This document shows positions 35,579 through 44,071 of a stretch of 64,000 nt of DNA, in pieces; positions within the stretch are counted from its first letter, which is position 1; every line of letters begins with the position of its first letter. The notes under the pieces were generated by a model, which made no database searches, was not told the DNA's origin, and worked only from the letters and a program-made list of their open reading frames with translations. Made by a program: the position numbers and the translations under genes. This DNA comes from Chitinophaga hostae (GTDB lineage Bacteria > Bacteroidota > Bacteroidia > Chitinophagales > Chitinophagaceae): positions 1 to 64,000 of the forward strand of contig NZ_JAGTXB010000027.1 of assembly GCF_018224885.1 (NCBI RefSeq), in the 5' to 3' direction.

Positions 35579-36848
35579 CAGGGTTGTTATAACAGGACTT
35601 GGCGTTGTATCGCCTAATGGCGTTGGGGTAGCGGCTTTCCGCGAGGCTATAAAAAAAGGTATAGCCGGTATCCGTTATGAAGCGCAAATGGCGGCGCTGC
35701 AGTTTTCCTGTTGTATTGGCGGTACGCCGGATGTACCTGTTGCTTTGCAGCAGCAGTATTTCGACGAACTGGAGCTCAAACAGCTGAGCAGCTCGGGCAT
35801 TATTTACGGTGTGATAGCAGGAATGGATGCCTGGGCAGATGCGCAGCTGACGGTGCCGGAGGGCGACAGTCCCGACTGGGATAGTGGTACCATTTTTGGG
35901 GCCGGTTCTTCGGGGGTAGATAAATTCCGGGAAGCCATTTATAAGGTAGATGAATTGCAGGTACGTCGTTTAGGCAGTACCGCAGTTACGCAAACGATGG
36001 CCAGTGGTATCAGTGCTTACCTGGGTGGAAAACTGGGACTGGGTAACCAGGTAACGACCAATTCTTCTGCCTGTACCACCGGTGCAGAAAGTGTACTGCT
36101 GGCATATGAACGGATTAAGCATGGTCATGCAAAACGAATGCTGGCGGGAAGTACCAGCGACAGTGGTCCGTATATTTGGGGGGGCTTTGATGCGATGAAA
36201 GTAAGTACATTCAAACATAACGACCAACCGGCGAGGGGATCAAGACCTATGAGCGCAACCGCCAGTGGCATAGTGCCTGGCAGTGGTGCCGGAGCGTTGT
36301 TACTGGAATCGCTGGATAGTGCGCTGGCACGCGGCGCTGTTATTTATGCAGAGGTGCTGGGCGGCAATATCAACTCAGGCGGCCAGCGTAACGGTGGCAG
36401 TATGACAGCCCCCAATTCCGCGGCGGTACAGCGTTGTATCCGGGATGCGGTGCAGGCGGCCGGTATATCTGCTGCCGACATAGATCTGATCAACGGGCAT
36501 CTTACCGCTACCGGGAAGGATGCCGAAGAAGTGCGCAACTGGTGTGAGGCATTGCAACGAAGCGGGAAGGATTTTCCATATCTCAATGCGTTAAAGTCGA
36601 TGGTGGGGCATTGCCTTAGTGCATCAGGCAGTATTGAACTCGTAGCAACTGCCCTGCAATTGAAAGAAGGTTTTGTATTTCCGAATATCAATTGTGAAGA
36701 TCTGCATCCGGAAATAGCAGCACTGGTAGATCCTGAGAGGATTCCGCAACAACTGTTGTATAAAGACATACATTTGGCAGCGAAAGCAAGTTTTGGCTTT
36801 GGAGATGTAAATGCCTGTATTATTTTAAAGCAATATCCGCAACCATAA
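35571..36848 (+). CDS. Beta-ketoacyl-ACP synthase (FabF/KAS II-like)
   Basis: Condensing enzyme of 425 aa. The catalytic triad is Cys168 in NSSACTTGAES, His310 in NGHLTATGKD and His347 in SMVGHCLSASG, with the conserved Lys just before (LNALKSM). The N-terminal VVITGLGVVSPNG and the C-terminal KASFGFGDVNACIILK are FabF hallmarks. It would elongate an acyl chain on the operon ACP by malonyl condensation. There is only one ketosynthase and no chain-length-factor partner, unlike aryl polyene or type II aromatic PKS clusters. Confidence 0.92.
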   Translation: MSNRVVITGLGVVSPNGVGVAAFREAIKKGIAGIRYEAQMAALQFSCCIGGTPDVPVALQQQYFDELELKQLSSSGIIYGVIAGMDAWADAQLTVPEGDSPDWDSGTIFGAGSSGVDKFREAIYKVDELQVRRLGSTAVTQTMASGISAYLGGKLGLGNQVTTNSSACTTGAESVLLAYERIKHGHAKRMLAGSTSDSGPYIWGGFDAMKVSTFKHNDQPARGSRPMSATASGIVPGSGAGALLLESLDSALARGAVIYAEVLGGNINSGGQRNGGSMTAPNSAAVQRCIRDAVQAAGISAADIDLINGHLTATGKDAEEVRNWCEALQRSGKDFPYLNALKSMVGHCLSASGSIELVATALQLKEGFVFPNINCEDLHPEIAALVDPERIPQQLLYKDIHLAAKASFGFGDVNACIILKQYPQP

Positions 36849-36858
36849 ACGATATAAC

Positions 36859-37113
36859 ATGGATAAAGTAGCATTCATTGAGCAACTAAGAGAAATAGTA
36901 AAGCCCTACGCAAAGAACCAGGCTGCCCTGGCAAATATCAACGCATCCACTGATTTTATCAACGACCTGAAAATTAATTCCGCCAACCTGGTAGATGTGG
37001 TGCTGGATGTGGAAGAAAAATATGATATCGTTATCCAGAATGAAGAAATGGAACGGATGCTGAATGTGCAGGCAGCCATGGATATTGTGGAAGCAAAGCT
37101 GAGTGAAAAATGA
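36859..37113 (+). CDS. Acyl carrier protein
   Basis: Small acidic four-helix carrier protein of 84 aa. The phosphopantetheine attachment site is Ser41 in LKINSANLVDVVLDVEEKYD, where the usual Asp before Ser is replaced by Asn. The C-terminal helix ends in VQAAMDIVEAKL. It is encoded 10 bases after the ketosynthase and overlaps the phosphopantetheinyl transferase by four bases, so it is probably dedicated to this pathway. Confidence 0.92.
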   Translation: MDKVAFIEQLREIVKPYAKNQAALANINASTDFINDLKINSANLVDVVLDVEEKYDIVIQNEEMERMLNVQAAMDIVEAKLSEK

Positions 37114-37700
37114 TCGGCAACGACATTGTAGATCTTGCGCTGGCGGCACAGGAAAGTAATATCCACCGCCGGGGTTTCATCGACAAATTATTTTTGTTGC
37201 ATGAAAAAGAAATGATTGCCACAGCTTCACAACCGTCCGTCATGGTATGGCTGTTGTGGAGCTGCAAAGAAGCGGTGTATAAGATTGTTCACCGCGCTAC
37301 CGGTGAAAGAAAGTTTGCCCCCTGGGAATTTGCATGCCGGCTGTCAAGCAGTTATGATGATGAGGGGACGCTTCCCCGGGAAATGTCCGGCCGTTTTATG
37401 GTATCATCTCCGGCATCAATGTCTGGTATAGTTGTTCACCAGGAACAAACCTACTATTTTCAAAGCCGCATTATTCATGACTATATCCATACCTACGCAG
37501 CAGTGAGTCCGCTGTTGTTAGCGCAGATGCGCGTTTTCGCGGGTTCCTATGCTGTTGCTCCATCGATACTTCCATCAGCTGCTGTATTATACAAAGATGA
37601 ATCCGGCATACCGTATATACTCGACCGTGAAACAGGCATAGTAACACCCGTTTCACTGAGTCATCACGGCAAATACTTCGGGATGGCAAACATGCCCTGA
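37110..37700 (+). CDS. 4'-phosphopantetheinyl transferase
   Basis: Enzyme of 196 aa that transfers phosphopantetheine from CoA to carrier proteins. MIGNDIVDL is the first Mg-binding motif and WLLWSCKEAVYK the second (W-KEA) of the AcpS/Sfp superfamily. By position it activates the operon ACP. It is the last gene of the biosynthetic operon; its stop is three bases from the stop of a convergent gene, so no terminator fits between them. Confidence 0.9.
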   Translation: MIGNDIVDLALAAQESNIHRRGFIDKLFLLHEKEMIATASQPSVMVWLLWSCKEAVYKIVHRATGERKFAPWEFACRLSSSYDDEGTLPREMSGRFMVSSPASMSGIVVHQEQTYYFQSRIIHDYIHTYAAVSPLLLAQMRVFAGSYAVAPSILPSAAVLYKDESGIPYILDRETGIVTPVSLSHHGKYFGMANMP

Positions 37701-37703
37701 TAC

Positions 37704-38423
37704 TTATTTGACATTTTTATCCAGGTAATTTTTCAGATCAACAATATAGCCGTTAAAGAAATCTTCAATTATTTTTTTATTGGCGGGATTCACTACTTTA
37801 CCGTTAGCGTCAAAAACGCTTTCGGGATACGCTAATTTATTGTTGATGTTCCGGGAAGTAGCTGCACCCAAAAGGCCGCCACCGGGCGATATACTGCTTT
37901 GTGTCCTCCCTTTCCCCGGTTGAACAAATTTATATTCATTAAAGGGAACATCATTTTCGGAAACCACATCATTGCCAGGGCTTATCACAAGTTTGGCATC
38001 AAAAATAGTTGAAAAAATTTTGGAGCTGCGGCTATAACTGACAAGCAGCGTATCTTTTAAATCTGTGACCACTGCAATATATGTCAGAGATACCAGGTCG
38101 GCGCCGCATTTCACTTTATCTCCGATCGTTGCAAAATCCCGGTAGGCCAAAAACGTCTTTTTTATATCATTGGTATAATCCAGTTTAAGTCCGCGATGGC
38201 TTTTTACATAATTCACAACAGCATCATAAAGTTGTTCTTTCGTTTTACCTGGATAAGCCAGTTTTATATATTGCGGATCATCGCCTGTAGGCTGCACTTT
38301 ACCAATGTAGCCTCCGGCAGATTCATTTATTTCGGGCTTTACTTCAAAATATCTTTCCTGTGCATGTAAGCCGGAACACAGGAATATAAAGAGGAAGGGG
38401 GGTACTGCTAAAATATTTTTCAT
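37704..38423 (-). CDS. Secreted protein of unknown function
   Basis: Protein of 239 aa with a signal peptide (PPFLFIFLCSGLHAQE). The mature part contains YPGKTKEQLYDAVVNYVKSH and a beta-rich middle (VSLTYIAVVTDLKDTLLVSYS). The pattern resembles Bacteroidota DUF4468-type periplasmic proteins, but this is tentative and no function is known. It is followed by an independent gene of similar character upstream, 20 bases away on the same strand, and the two may be co-transcribed. Confidence 0.7.
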   Translation of the reverse strand: MKNILAVPPFLFIFLCSGLHAQERYFEVKPEINESAGGYIGKVQPTGDDPQYIKLAYPGKTKEQLYDAVVNYVKSHRGLKLDYTNDIKKTFLAYRDFATIGDKVKCGADLVSLTYIAVVTDLKDTLLVSYSRSSKIFSTIFDAKLVISPGNDVVSENDVPFNEYKFVQPGKGRTQSSISPGGGLLGAATSRNINNKLAYPESVFDANGKVVNPANKKIIEDFFNGYIVDLKNYLDKNVK

Positions 38424-38442
38424 AAAACAGGAGTTGGGGTTA

Positions 38443-38925
38443 TTAATTGCGGCTGTATTTGCTGTTGAAATCTACTTTAGTAATCACGCCGTTTTTGTCT
38501 ACATATACTGTTGTGATGGTAACATACTGGCTACTCCACCTGGTATCTTCGGCCGACCTTTGTCCGGTTATCACCGTTTGTCCAAATCCATTTGTGGCTG
38601 TTTCGATATAACCTGGGGTATAGCTGCCTCCGGAAGTATTGGTCACATTTTCATAGACCACTACCTGCCCACCGGTTTCATCGGTAGCTGTTCGGGTAGG
38701 CGCCCCCCAGCTTTTATACAACGTGGAGAGTTTTTCCCCCACCCATGATGCCTTCCAGGCTTCGCGGTTATAAATGCCCCTTTTAAACTCGGCATAGTAT
38801 TTATCCTCTGCATAGCGTTGGGCTAACGCTTCTTTCGTTTTTTTGTCGGGTTTTGTTTCCTGTGCAAAAACGGATGTTCCTGCAAAAAGAGAAATAACAA
38901 AAAACAATGAATAAATCGGGTTCAT
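38443..38925 (-). CDS. Small secreted protein of unknown function
   Basis: Protein of 160 aa from ATG 38925, which begins a signal peptide (LFFVISLFAGTSVFAQE); an upstream extension to 39069 has no signal of its own and is not favoured. The mature part has a charged helix (KKTKEALAQRYAEDKYYAEF) and a beta-rich C-terminus with LYKSWGAPTRTATDETGG and YVTITTVYVDKNGVITKVDF, similar to outer-membrane assembly/lipoprotein SmpA-like small domains in style only. No family was recognised. Confidence 0.68.
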   Translation of the reverse strand: MNPIYSLFFVISLFAGTSVFAQETKPDKKTKEALAQRYAEDKYYAEFKRGIYNREAWKASWVGEKLSTLYKSWGAPTRTATDETGGQVVVYENVTNTSGGSYTPGYIETATNGFGQTVITGQRSAEDTRWSSQYVTITTVYVDKNGVITKVDFNSKYSRN

Positions 38926-39225
38926 AATTTTGTTTTTTTTTAATAAGGAAGTTTTTACAAATTTAATTTTTATGCCGGTTTCCGACCACTTATCCCTGAT
39001 TTTTAACCCTTGGTCTGTTTTGTTTGTAGGTATGTATGAACATAATGATAAAATACTCTTATATTGCAATAAGATAGTATAGAAATGGTATTTTTTAATG
39101 ACCGATCTTTACCGTGATACAATAGAAACAACCAATAGCTATAGTGATTGATCATCGGCCGGAGGCCAATTTAGCACCGCGATCATCAAAATGAGTGTGC
39201 AATGAACGTTTAATACTGAAGATAT

Positions 39226-41544
39226 ATGTTCCAACGTTATGTCAGACTGACTGCCTGTTTTTTGGCGGGGCTGTACGCATGCAACAATGCGGCTACGTCC
39301 GATACGCAGGAAGAAAAGCTCCCTGAAATTGTAGATTACAATTTTAATATCCGGCCTATCTTATCAGATAAGTGCTATGCCTGTCACGGTCCGGATGCGA
39401 ACAAACGGGAAGCGGGGTTACGGCTTGATATTGCCGACAGTGCTTACAAGGCACTGAAAGAATCGCCCGGTTTGCACGCGCTAGTACCGGGTAACCCGAT
39501 GGCCTCTGCTGTGTATCAGCGCATCAGCACCAAAGATACCGCTATGCGCATGCCACCGCCTTCCTCTAATATGGCGCTGACGGCTTACGAAATAAAATTG
39601 ATTGAAAAATGGATTAAGCAGGGTGCGCAGTATAAACCGCACTGGGCTTTTGTGGCCCCGGTGGTGCCTGCATTACCCAAAGTAAATAATGAGCAGTGGC
39701 CGCATAACGAGATCGACCGTTTTGTGCTGGCACATATGGAAACAAAAGGGCTGGAACCTAACCCGGTAGCGGATCATGAAAGACTCCTGAAGCGTCTTTG
39801 TTTTGACCTTACAGGGTTGCCGCCTTCTCCGGAAAGAATGGACCGCTTTGCGAAAGATACCAGCGAACAGGGATACGAACGGATGGTAGATGAATTGCTG
39901 GCAGACACCGCATATGGTGAAAAGATGGCCATACACTGGATGGATGTGGCGCGCTACGCCGATTCCCATGGTTACCAGGATGATAACTATCGCAGCATGT
40001 GGCCCTGGCGTGATTGGGTGATTCATGCCTTCAATGAAAATTTGTCTTACAAAGAATTTATAACCTGGCAACTGGCAGGCGACATGATGCCCAATGCTAC
40101 CCGCGAACAATTGCTGGCGTCAGGTTATAACCGCAATCATAAAATAACGGAAGAAGGCGGGGTGATAGATGAAGAGTATCGCATTGAATATGTAACAGAC
40201 CGTACCAACGCTTTTGGTAAAAGCCTGCTGGGTATTACAATAGAATGCGCGCACTGTCATGATCATAAGTATGACCCGTTTTCACAGAAAGAATATTATG
40301 AGCTTTTTGCCTTCTTCAATAATGTGAAAGAAGTAGGATTACAATCCACCGTAGGTGGTCCTGAAACATACGCCAAAACACCTTACATGGAGATCACTAA
40401 AGAAGATCTCAAAGGGGTATTAAATTTTATCAACAAGCAGGATACCAACAAGCTGATCGTATCGGTGATGGGAGAACGGGATACCACGCGGAAAACGTAT
40501 ATCCTTGGCCGTGGTAACTACGACAATCCTACACTGGAAGTAACACCGGAAACGCCGCATTCGGTGCTGCCTTTTGATACCAAACAGTATCCTGCAAACC
40601 GCCTGGGCCTGGCCGGTTGGTTATTCGACAAACGTAACCCGCTCACTGCAAGGGTGTTTGTAAACCAGCAATGGCAGGAAATATTTGGCAGAGGCATTGT
40701 AAAAAGTACGGGCGACTTTGGTATGCAGGGAGATCTGCCTACTAATCCGCAGTTGCTCGACTGGCTGGCAACTGATTTTGAGCAACACGGCTGGAATATA
40801 AAAAGGCTCATGAAGCAAATGGTGATGTCGGCTACTTATCGCCAGTCGGCAGTAGTTTCAAAAGAAAAATTGAAAGCTGACCCGGAAAACATTTATCTCT
40901 CCCGGGGGCCGCGGTTCCGCTTGCCGGCAGAGCTGGTGCGTGACCTGGTGCTGCAAAGCAGTGGTTTGCTGGTGCATACTGTTGGCGGTCCGAGTGTAAA
41001 GCCTTATCAACCCAAGGGCTTATGGGAAATGGCTACCTCTGGCAGGGGAAGTTTAGCTACCTACAGGCAGGATCATGGAGAAAGTCTTTATCGCAGAGGG
41101 TTATACACATTTATCAAACGTACTGTTCCGCCACCATCCATGATGATCTTTGATGCGAGCAACCGTGATCAGTGCGAGGTGAAGCGAGCCAACACCAATA
41201 CGCCGTTACAGGCGTTGATCATGCTGAATGATCCTACTGTGTTGGAAGCCTCCAGGGTACTGGCTTCCAGGCTGCTGCAAAAAGATAATAACAGCACCCG
41301 GAATATTGAGCAGGCTTTCCGCCTGATTGTTTGCCGCAAACCGCAGCAGCAGGAAGTAGCCAGGTTACAGAAATATTATGACCAACAACAGCAGTTGTAT
41401 AAACAACAACCGGCCAATGCCGTAAAACTGCTGCAGCATGGTGAGTACCCGATGGCCGCTAATCTTGACAATGCTTCGTGGGCAGCCATGATGCAGGTAA
41501 TCACTACTATTTATAACCTGGAGGAAACGCTGTCAAAAACATAA
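39226..41544 (+). CDS. Planctomycete-type cytochrome c protein (PSCyt1 + DUF1549 + DUF1553)
   Basis: Exported lipoprotein of 772 aa; a lipobox-like LYAC follows the N-terminal hydrophobic stretch. The PSCyt1 domain (about 40-135) binds heme c through Cys50-Tyr-Ala-Cys53-His54 (SDKCYACHGPDA). DUF1549 occupies about 150-355 (HWMDVARYADSHGYQDDNYRSMWPWRDWV, in part) and DUF1553 about 460-730 (RNPLTARVFVNQQWQEIFGRG, in part). The family is known from Planctomycetes and some Bacteroidota and is linked to polysaccharide use, without a demonstrated biochemical role. It leads a four-gene operon with DUF1501, NHL and DUF2231 proteins. Confidence 0.9.
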   Translation: MFQRYVRLTACFLAGLYACNNAATSDTQEEKLPEIVDYNFNIRPILSDKCYACHGPDANKREAGLRLDIADSAYKALKESPGLHALVPGNPMASAVYQRISTKDTAMRMPPPSSNMALTAYEIKLIEKWIKQGAQYKPHWAFVAPVVPALPKVNNEQWPHNEIDRFVLAHMETKGLEPNPVADHERLLKRLCFDLTGLPPSPERMDRFAKDTSEQGYERMVDELLADTAYGEKMAIHWMDVARYADSHGYQDDNYRSMWPWRDWVIHAFNENLSYKEFITWQLAGDMMPNATREQLLASGYNRNHKITEEGGVIDEEYRIEYVTDRTNAFGKSLLGITIECAHCHDHKYDPFSQKEYYELFAFFNNVKEVGLQSTVGGPETYAKTPYMEITKEDLKGVLNFINKQDTNKLIVSVMGERDTTRKTYILGRGNYDNPTLEVTPETPHSVLPFDTKQYPANRLGLAGWLFDKRNPLTARVFVNQQWQEIFGRGIVKSTGDFGMQGDLPTNPQLLDWLATDFEQHGWNIKRLMKQMVMSATYRQSAVVSKEKLKADPENIYLSRGPRFRLPAELVRDLVLQSSGLLVHTVGGPSVKPYQPKGLWEMATSGRGSLATYRQDHGESLYRRGLYTFIKRTVPPPSMMIFDASNRDQCEVKRANTNTPLQALIMLNDPTVLEASRVLASRLLQKDNNSTRNIEQAFRLIVCRKPQQQEVARLQKYYDQQQQLYKQQPANAVKLLQHGEYPMAANLDNASWAAMMQVITTIYNLEETLSKT

Positions 41545-41574
41545 CCGCGGAGTCACCTTTTCAAATATAGGAAG

Positions 41575-43029
41575 ATGAAAAACGAATTCATAGAACATCA
41601 CCTGAATATGAACCGCCGGAAGTTCTTGTCCCGGTTGAGTTTGGGCGTTGGTAGCCTGGCGCTCGGTTCATTACTGATACCGGATATTTTTGGAAAAGGC
41701 GGGATGGAAGAAGCGCCGTTTATCCCGGGTGTGCCGCATTTTGCGCCCAAAGCGAAAAGGATTATTTATCTTTTTCAAAACGGGGCGCCTTCACAGCTGG
41801 AGAGTTTCGACTACAAGCCTAAGCTGCGGGAAATGATGGGGCAGGAGCTGCCCGCGTCTATCCGCGGGGGGCAGCGCTTAACGGGGATGACCTCGGGGCA
41901 GTCGTCGTTTCCGCTGGTAGGTTCCCACTACGATTTCAAGCAGTATGGTGAGTCACGTGCCTGGATCAGCGATCTGTTTCCGCATACCGCCAAGGTAGTG
42001 GATGATATCTGTATTGTACGGTCGATGTTTACGGAAGCGATTAACCACGATCCTGCATTAACTTTTTTCCAGACGGGCGCCCAGCAGGGCAACCGTGCCA
42101 GCTTTGGATCCTGGATGAGTTATGGTTTGGGCAGTGAAAATAAAAACCTGCCGGCATTTTGTGTATTGTTGTCGAGAGGAAAAGGTAATGGCCAGGGAGT
42201 ATATTCCAAATTATGGTCGAATGGATTTTTAGAAAGTATTCACCAGGGAGTTCAGTTTAGCAGTGGCGAAAGCCCGGTGTTATACCTGAATAACCCGGAT
42301 GGTATTGATATGGCCAACCGCCGGCAGATGCTGGATCAGCTGGCAGCGATGAATGACCAGTCGTACAAAGATTTTGGTGATCCTGAAATCAACACAAAGA
42401 TCCAGCAGTATGAAATGGCGTACCGTATGCAAACAGCGGTGCCTGAGTTAACGGATCTTTCCAAGGAATCTGACGATATCATTAAGTTGTACGGACCTGA
42501 TTGCCTGGTACCGGGCACATTTGCCGCTAATTGTCTTTTATCACGGAAGTTATCCGAAAGCGGTGTGCGCTTTATCCAGTTGTACCACCAGGGCTGGGAT
42601 CAGCATGGTAACCTGCCCAATGAAATGGCAGGTCAGGCGAAGGATGTAGACCGTGCATCCGCGGCATTGATCACGGATCTGAAGCAACGCGGTTTGCTTG
42701 ATGAAACGCTGGTGATCTGGGGGGGCGAATTTGGCCGTACCAATTTTTGCCAGGGTAAGATGACCGCCGATAATTATGGCCGCGACCATCATCCCCGTTG
42801 CTTTTCCATCTGGATGGCCGGTGGTGGCGTAAAGCCGGGTATCGTGTATGGCGAAACAGACGAGTTCGGCTATAATATTGTGAAAGACCCCGTGCACGTG
42901 CATGATTTCCACGCTACCGTACTGCATCTTATGGGACTGGACCATGAAAAGCTAACCTTTAAACACCAGGGGCGCCGTTACCGGCTTACAGATGTTGCCG
43001 GTAAAGTAATACCCGGATTGATGGCCTGA
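41575..43029 (+). CDS. DUF1501 sulfatase-like protein with twin-arginine signal
   Basis: Protein of 484 aa. NRRKFLSRLSLGVGSLALGS is a Tat signal, so it is exported folded. The body belongs to the DUF1501 family of the alkaline-phosphatase/sulfatase fold: LFQNGAPSQLESFDYKP, TDLKQRGLLDETLVIWGGEFGR and YGRDHHP supply possible metal ligands. No CxPSR formylglycine motif is present. ATG 41608 (MNRRKFL) is a shorter alternative start. DUF1501 genes almost always accompany PSCyt1/DUF1549 genes, as here (30 bases apart). Confidence 0.88.
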   Translation: MKNEFIEHHLNMNRRKFLSRLSLGVGSLALGSLLIPDIFGKGGMEEAPFIPGVPHFAPKAKRIIYLFQNGAPSQLESFDYKPKLREMMGQELPASIRGGQRLTGMTSGQSSFPLVGSHYDFKQYGESRAWISDLFPHTAKVVDDICIVRSMFTEAINHDPALTFFQTGAQQGNRASFGSWMSYGLGSENKNLPAFCVLLSRGKGNGQGVYSKLWSNGFLESIHQGVQFSSGESPVLYLNNPDGIDMANRRQMLDQLAAMNDQSYKDFGDPEINTKIQQYEMAYRMQTAVPELTDLSKESDDIIKLYGPDCLVPGTFAANCLLSRKLSESGVRFIQLYHQGWDQHGNLPNEMAGQAKDVDRASAALITDLKQRGLLDETLVIWGGEFGRTNFCQGKMTADNYGRDHHPRCFSIWMAGGGVKPGIVYGETDEFGYNIVKDPVHVHDFHATVLHLMGLDHEKLTFKHQGRRYRLTDVAGKVIPGLMA

Positions 43030-43045
43030 TAAAATAGAAAACAGC

Positions 43046-44071
43046 ATGGAAAGAAGAAAATTCATACAGACGTCAGCGTTAGTAACCGCCTCCTTTTATA
43101 TTTCCCGTGATCTTTTTGCAAAGCCCAAAGGACCGGTATATGGCCATCATCATATGCGCTATGCCCTGGATACCAAATGGGGTACGCTCGACAGCAGCAG
43201 GTACCCGGTGAAGGACTGTCATGAAATGGTACAGGACAAAAAGGGGCGTATCATTTTGCTAACCAACGAAACAAAAAATAATATCCTCGTTTACAATAAA
43301 TCCGGTAAGCTGTTGGAAAACTGGGGCCATGAATTCCCCGGAGCACATGGGCTTACGCTCAGCAATGAAAACGGTACCGAATTTTTGTTTATTACCGATA
43401 CCGAAAAACACCAGGTGTATAAAACCAACATGAGTGGTAAAATACTGATGACGATTGACTACCCGGCGGAAACTGGTGTTTATAAGAAGAAGGAAGAGTT
43501 TGTGCCTACCGAAACAACGGTAGCGGCCAACGGTGATTTTTATATAGCAGATGGTTATGGCGCGCAGTACGTAATGCATTATGACCGTAATGGTAAATTA
43601 CTCGGTTTTTGGGGCGGAAAAGGTACGGGAGATGAACACCTGGATAATGCACACGGTATCTGCGTGGATCATCGCAAAGGCGACCCTACGCTGATTGTTA
43701 CCGACAGAACGCGCAATTGCTTTAAGCGTTTCAGCATGGATGGAAAACTGATGGAAGTAATTGCCTTGCCGGGAGCCTGCGTATGCCGCCCGGTAATAAA
43801 AGGTGATCATTTGTATGCGGCGGTATTGCGCTCACCTAATATGGATGCCAATGGCAGCGGTTTTGTAACGGTGCTGGATAAGGATAATAAGGTGGTTTCC
43901 AATATCGGTGGTACTGAGCCGGTGTATACCAATGGACAGCTGCAGCCAATGCAGCAAGCGGAAAAGATATTTGTGCATCCGCATGATGTGTGCGTGGACA
44001 ATGATGAAAATTTATATGTGGCGCAGTGGAATGCGGGTAAAGTTTATCCCTATAAACTCAGGAGGGTATAA
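43046..44071 (+). CDS. NHL-repeat beta-propeller protein, twin-arginine exported
   Basis: Protein of 341 aa with a Tat-like N-terminus (MERRKFIQTSALVTASFY). The rest is a six-bladed NHL-type propeller: FPGAHGLTLSNENG, YIADGYGAQYVMHYDRNGK, DNAHGICVDHRKGDPTLIV, VHPHDVCVDNDENLYVAQW. It probably binds a partner protein or a ligand rather than catalysing a reaction. It begins 17 bases after the DUF1501 gene and its TAA shares a base with the ATG of the next gene (TAATG), indicating tight coupling. Confidence 0.87.
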   Translation: MERRKFIQTSALVTASFYISRDLFAKPKGPVYGHHHMRYALDTKWGTLDSSRYPVKDCHEMVQDKKGRIILLTNETKNNILVYNKSGKLLENWGHEFPGAHGLTLSNENGTEFLFITDTEKHQVYKTNMSGKILMTIDYPAETGVYKKKEEFVPTETTVAANGDFYIADGYGAQYVMHYDRNGKLLGFWGGKGTGDEHLDNAHGICVDHRKGDPTLIVTDRTRNCFKRFSMDGKLMEVIALPGACVCRPVIKGDHLYAAVLRSPNMDANGSGFVTVLDKDNKVVSNIGGTEPVYTNGQLQPMQQAEKIFVHPHDVCVDNDENLYVAQWNAGKVYPYKLRRV

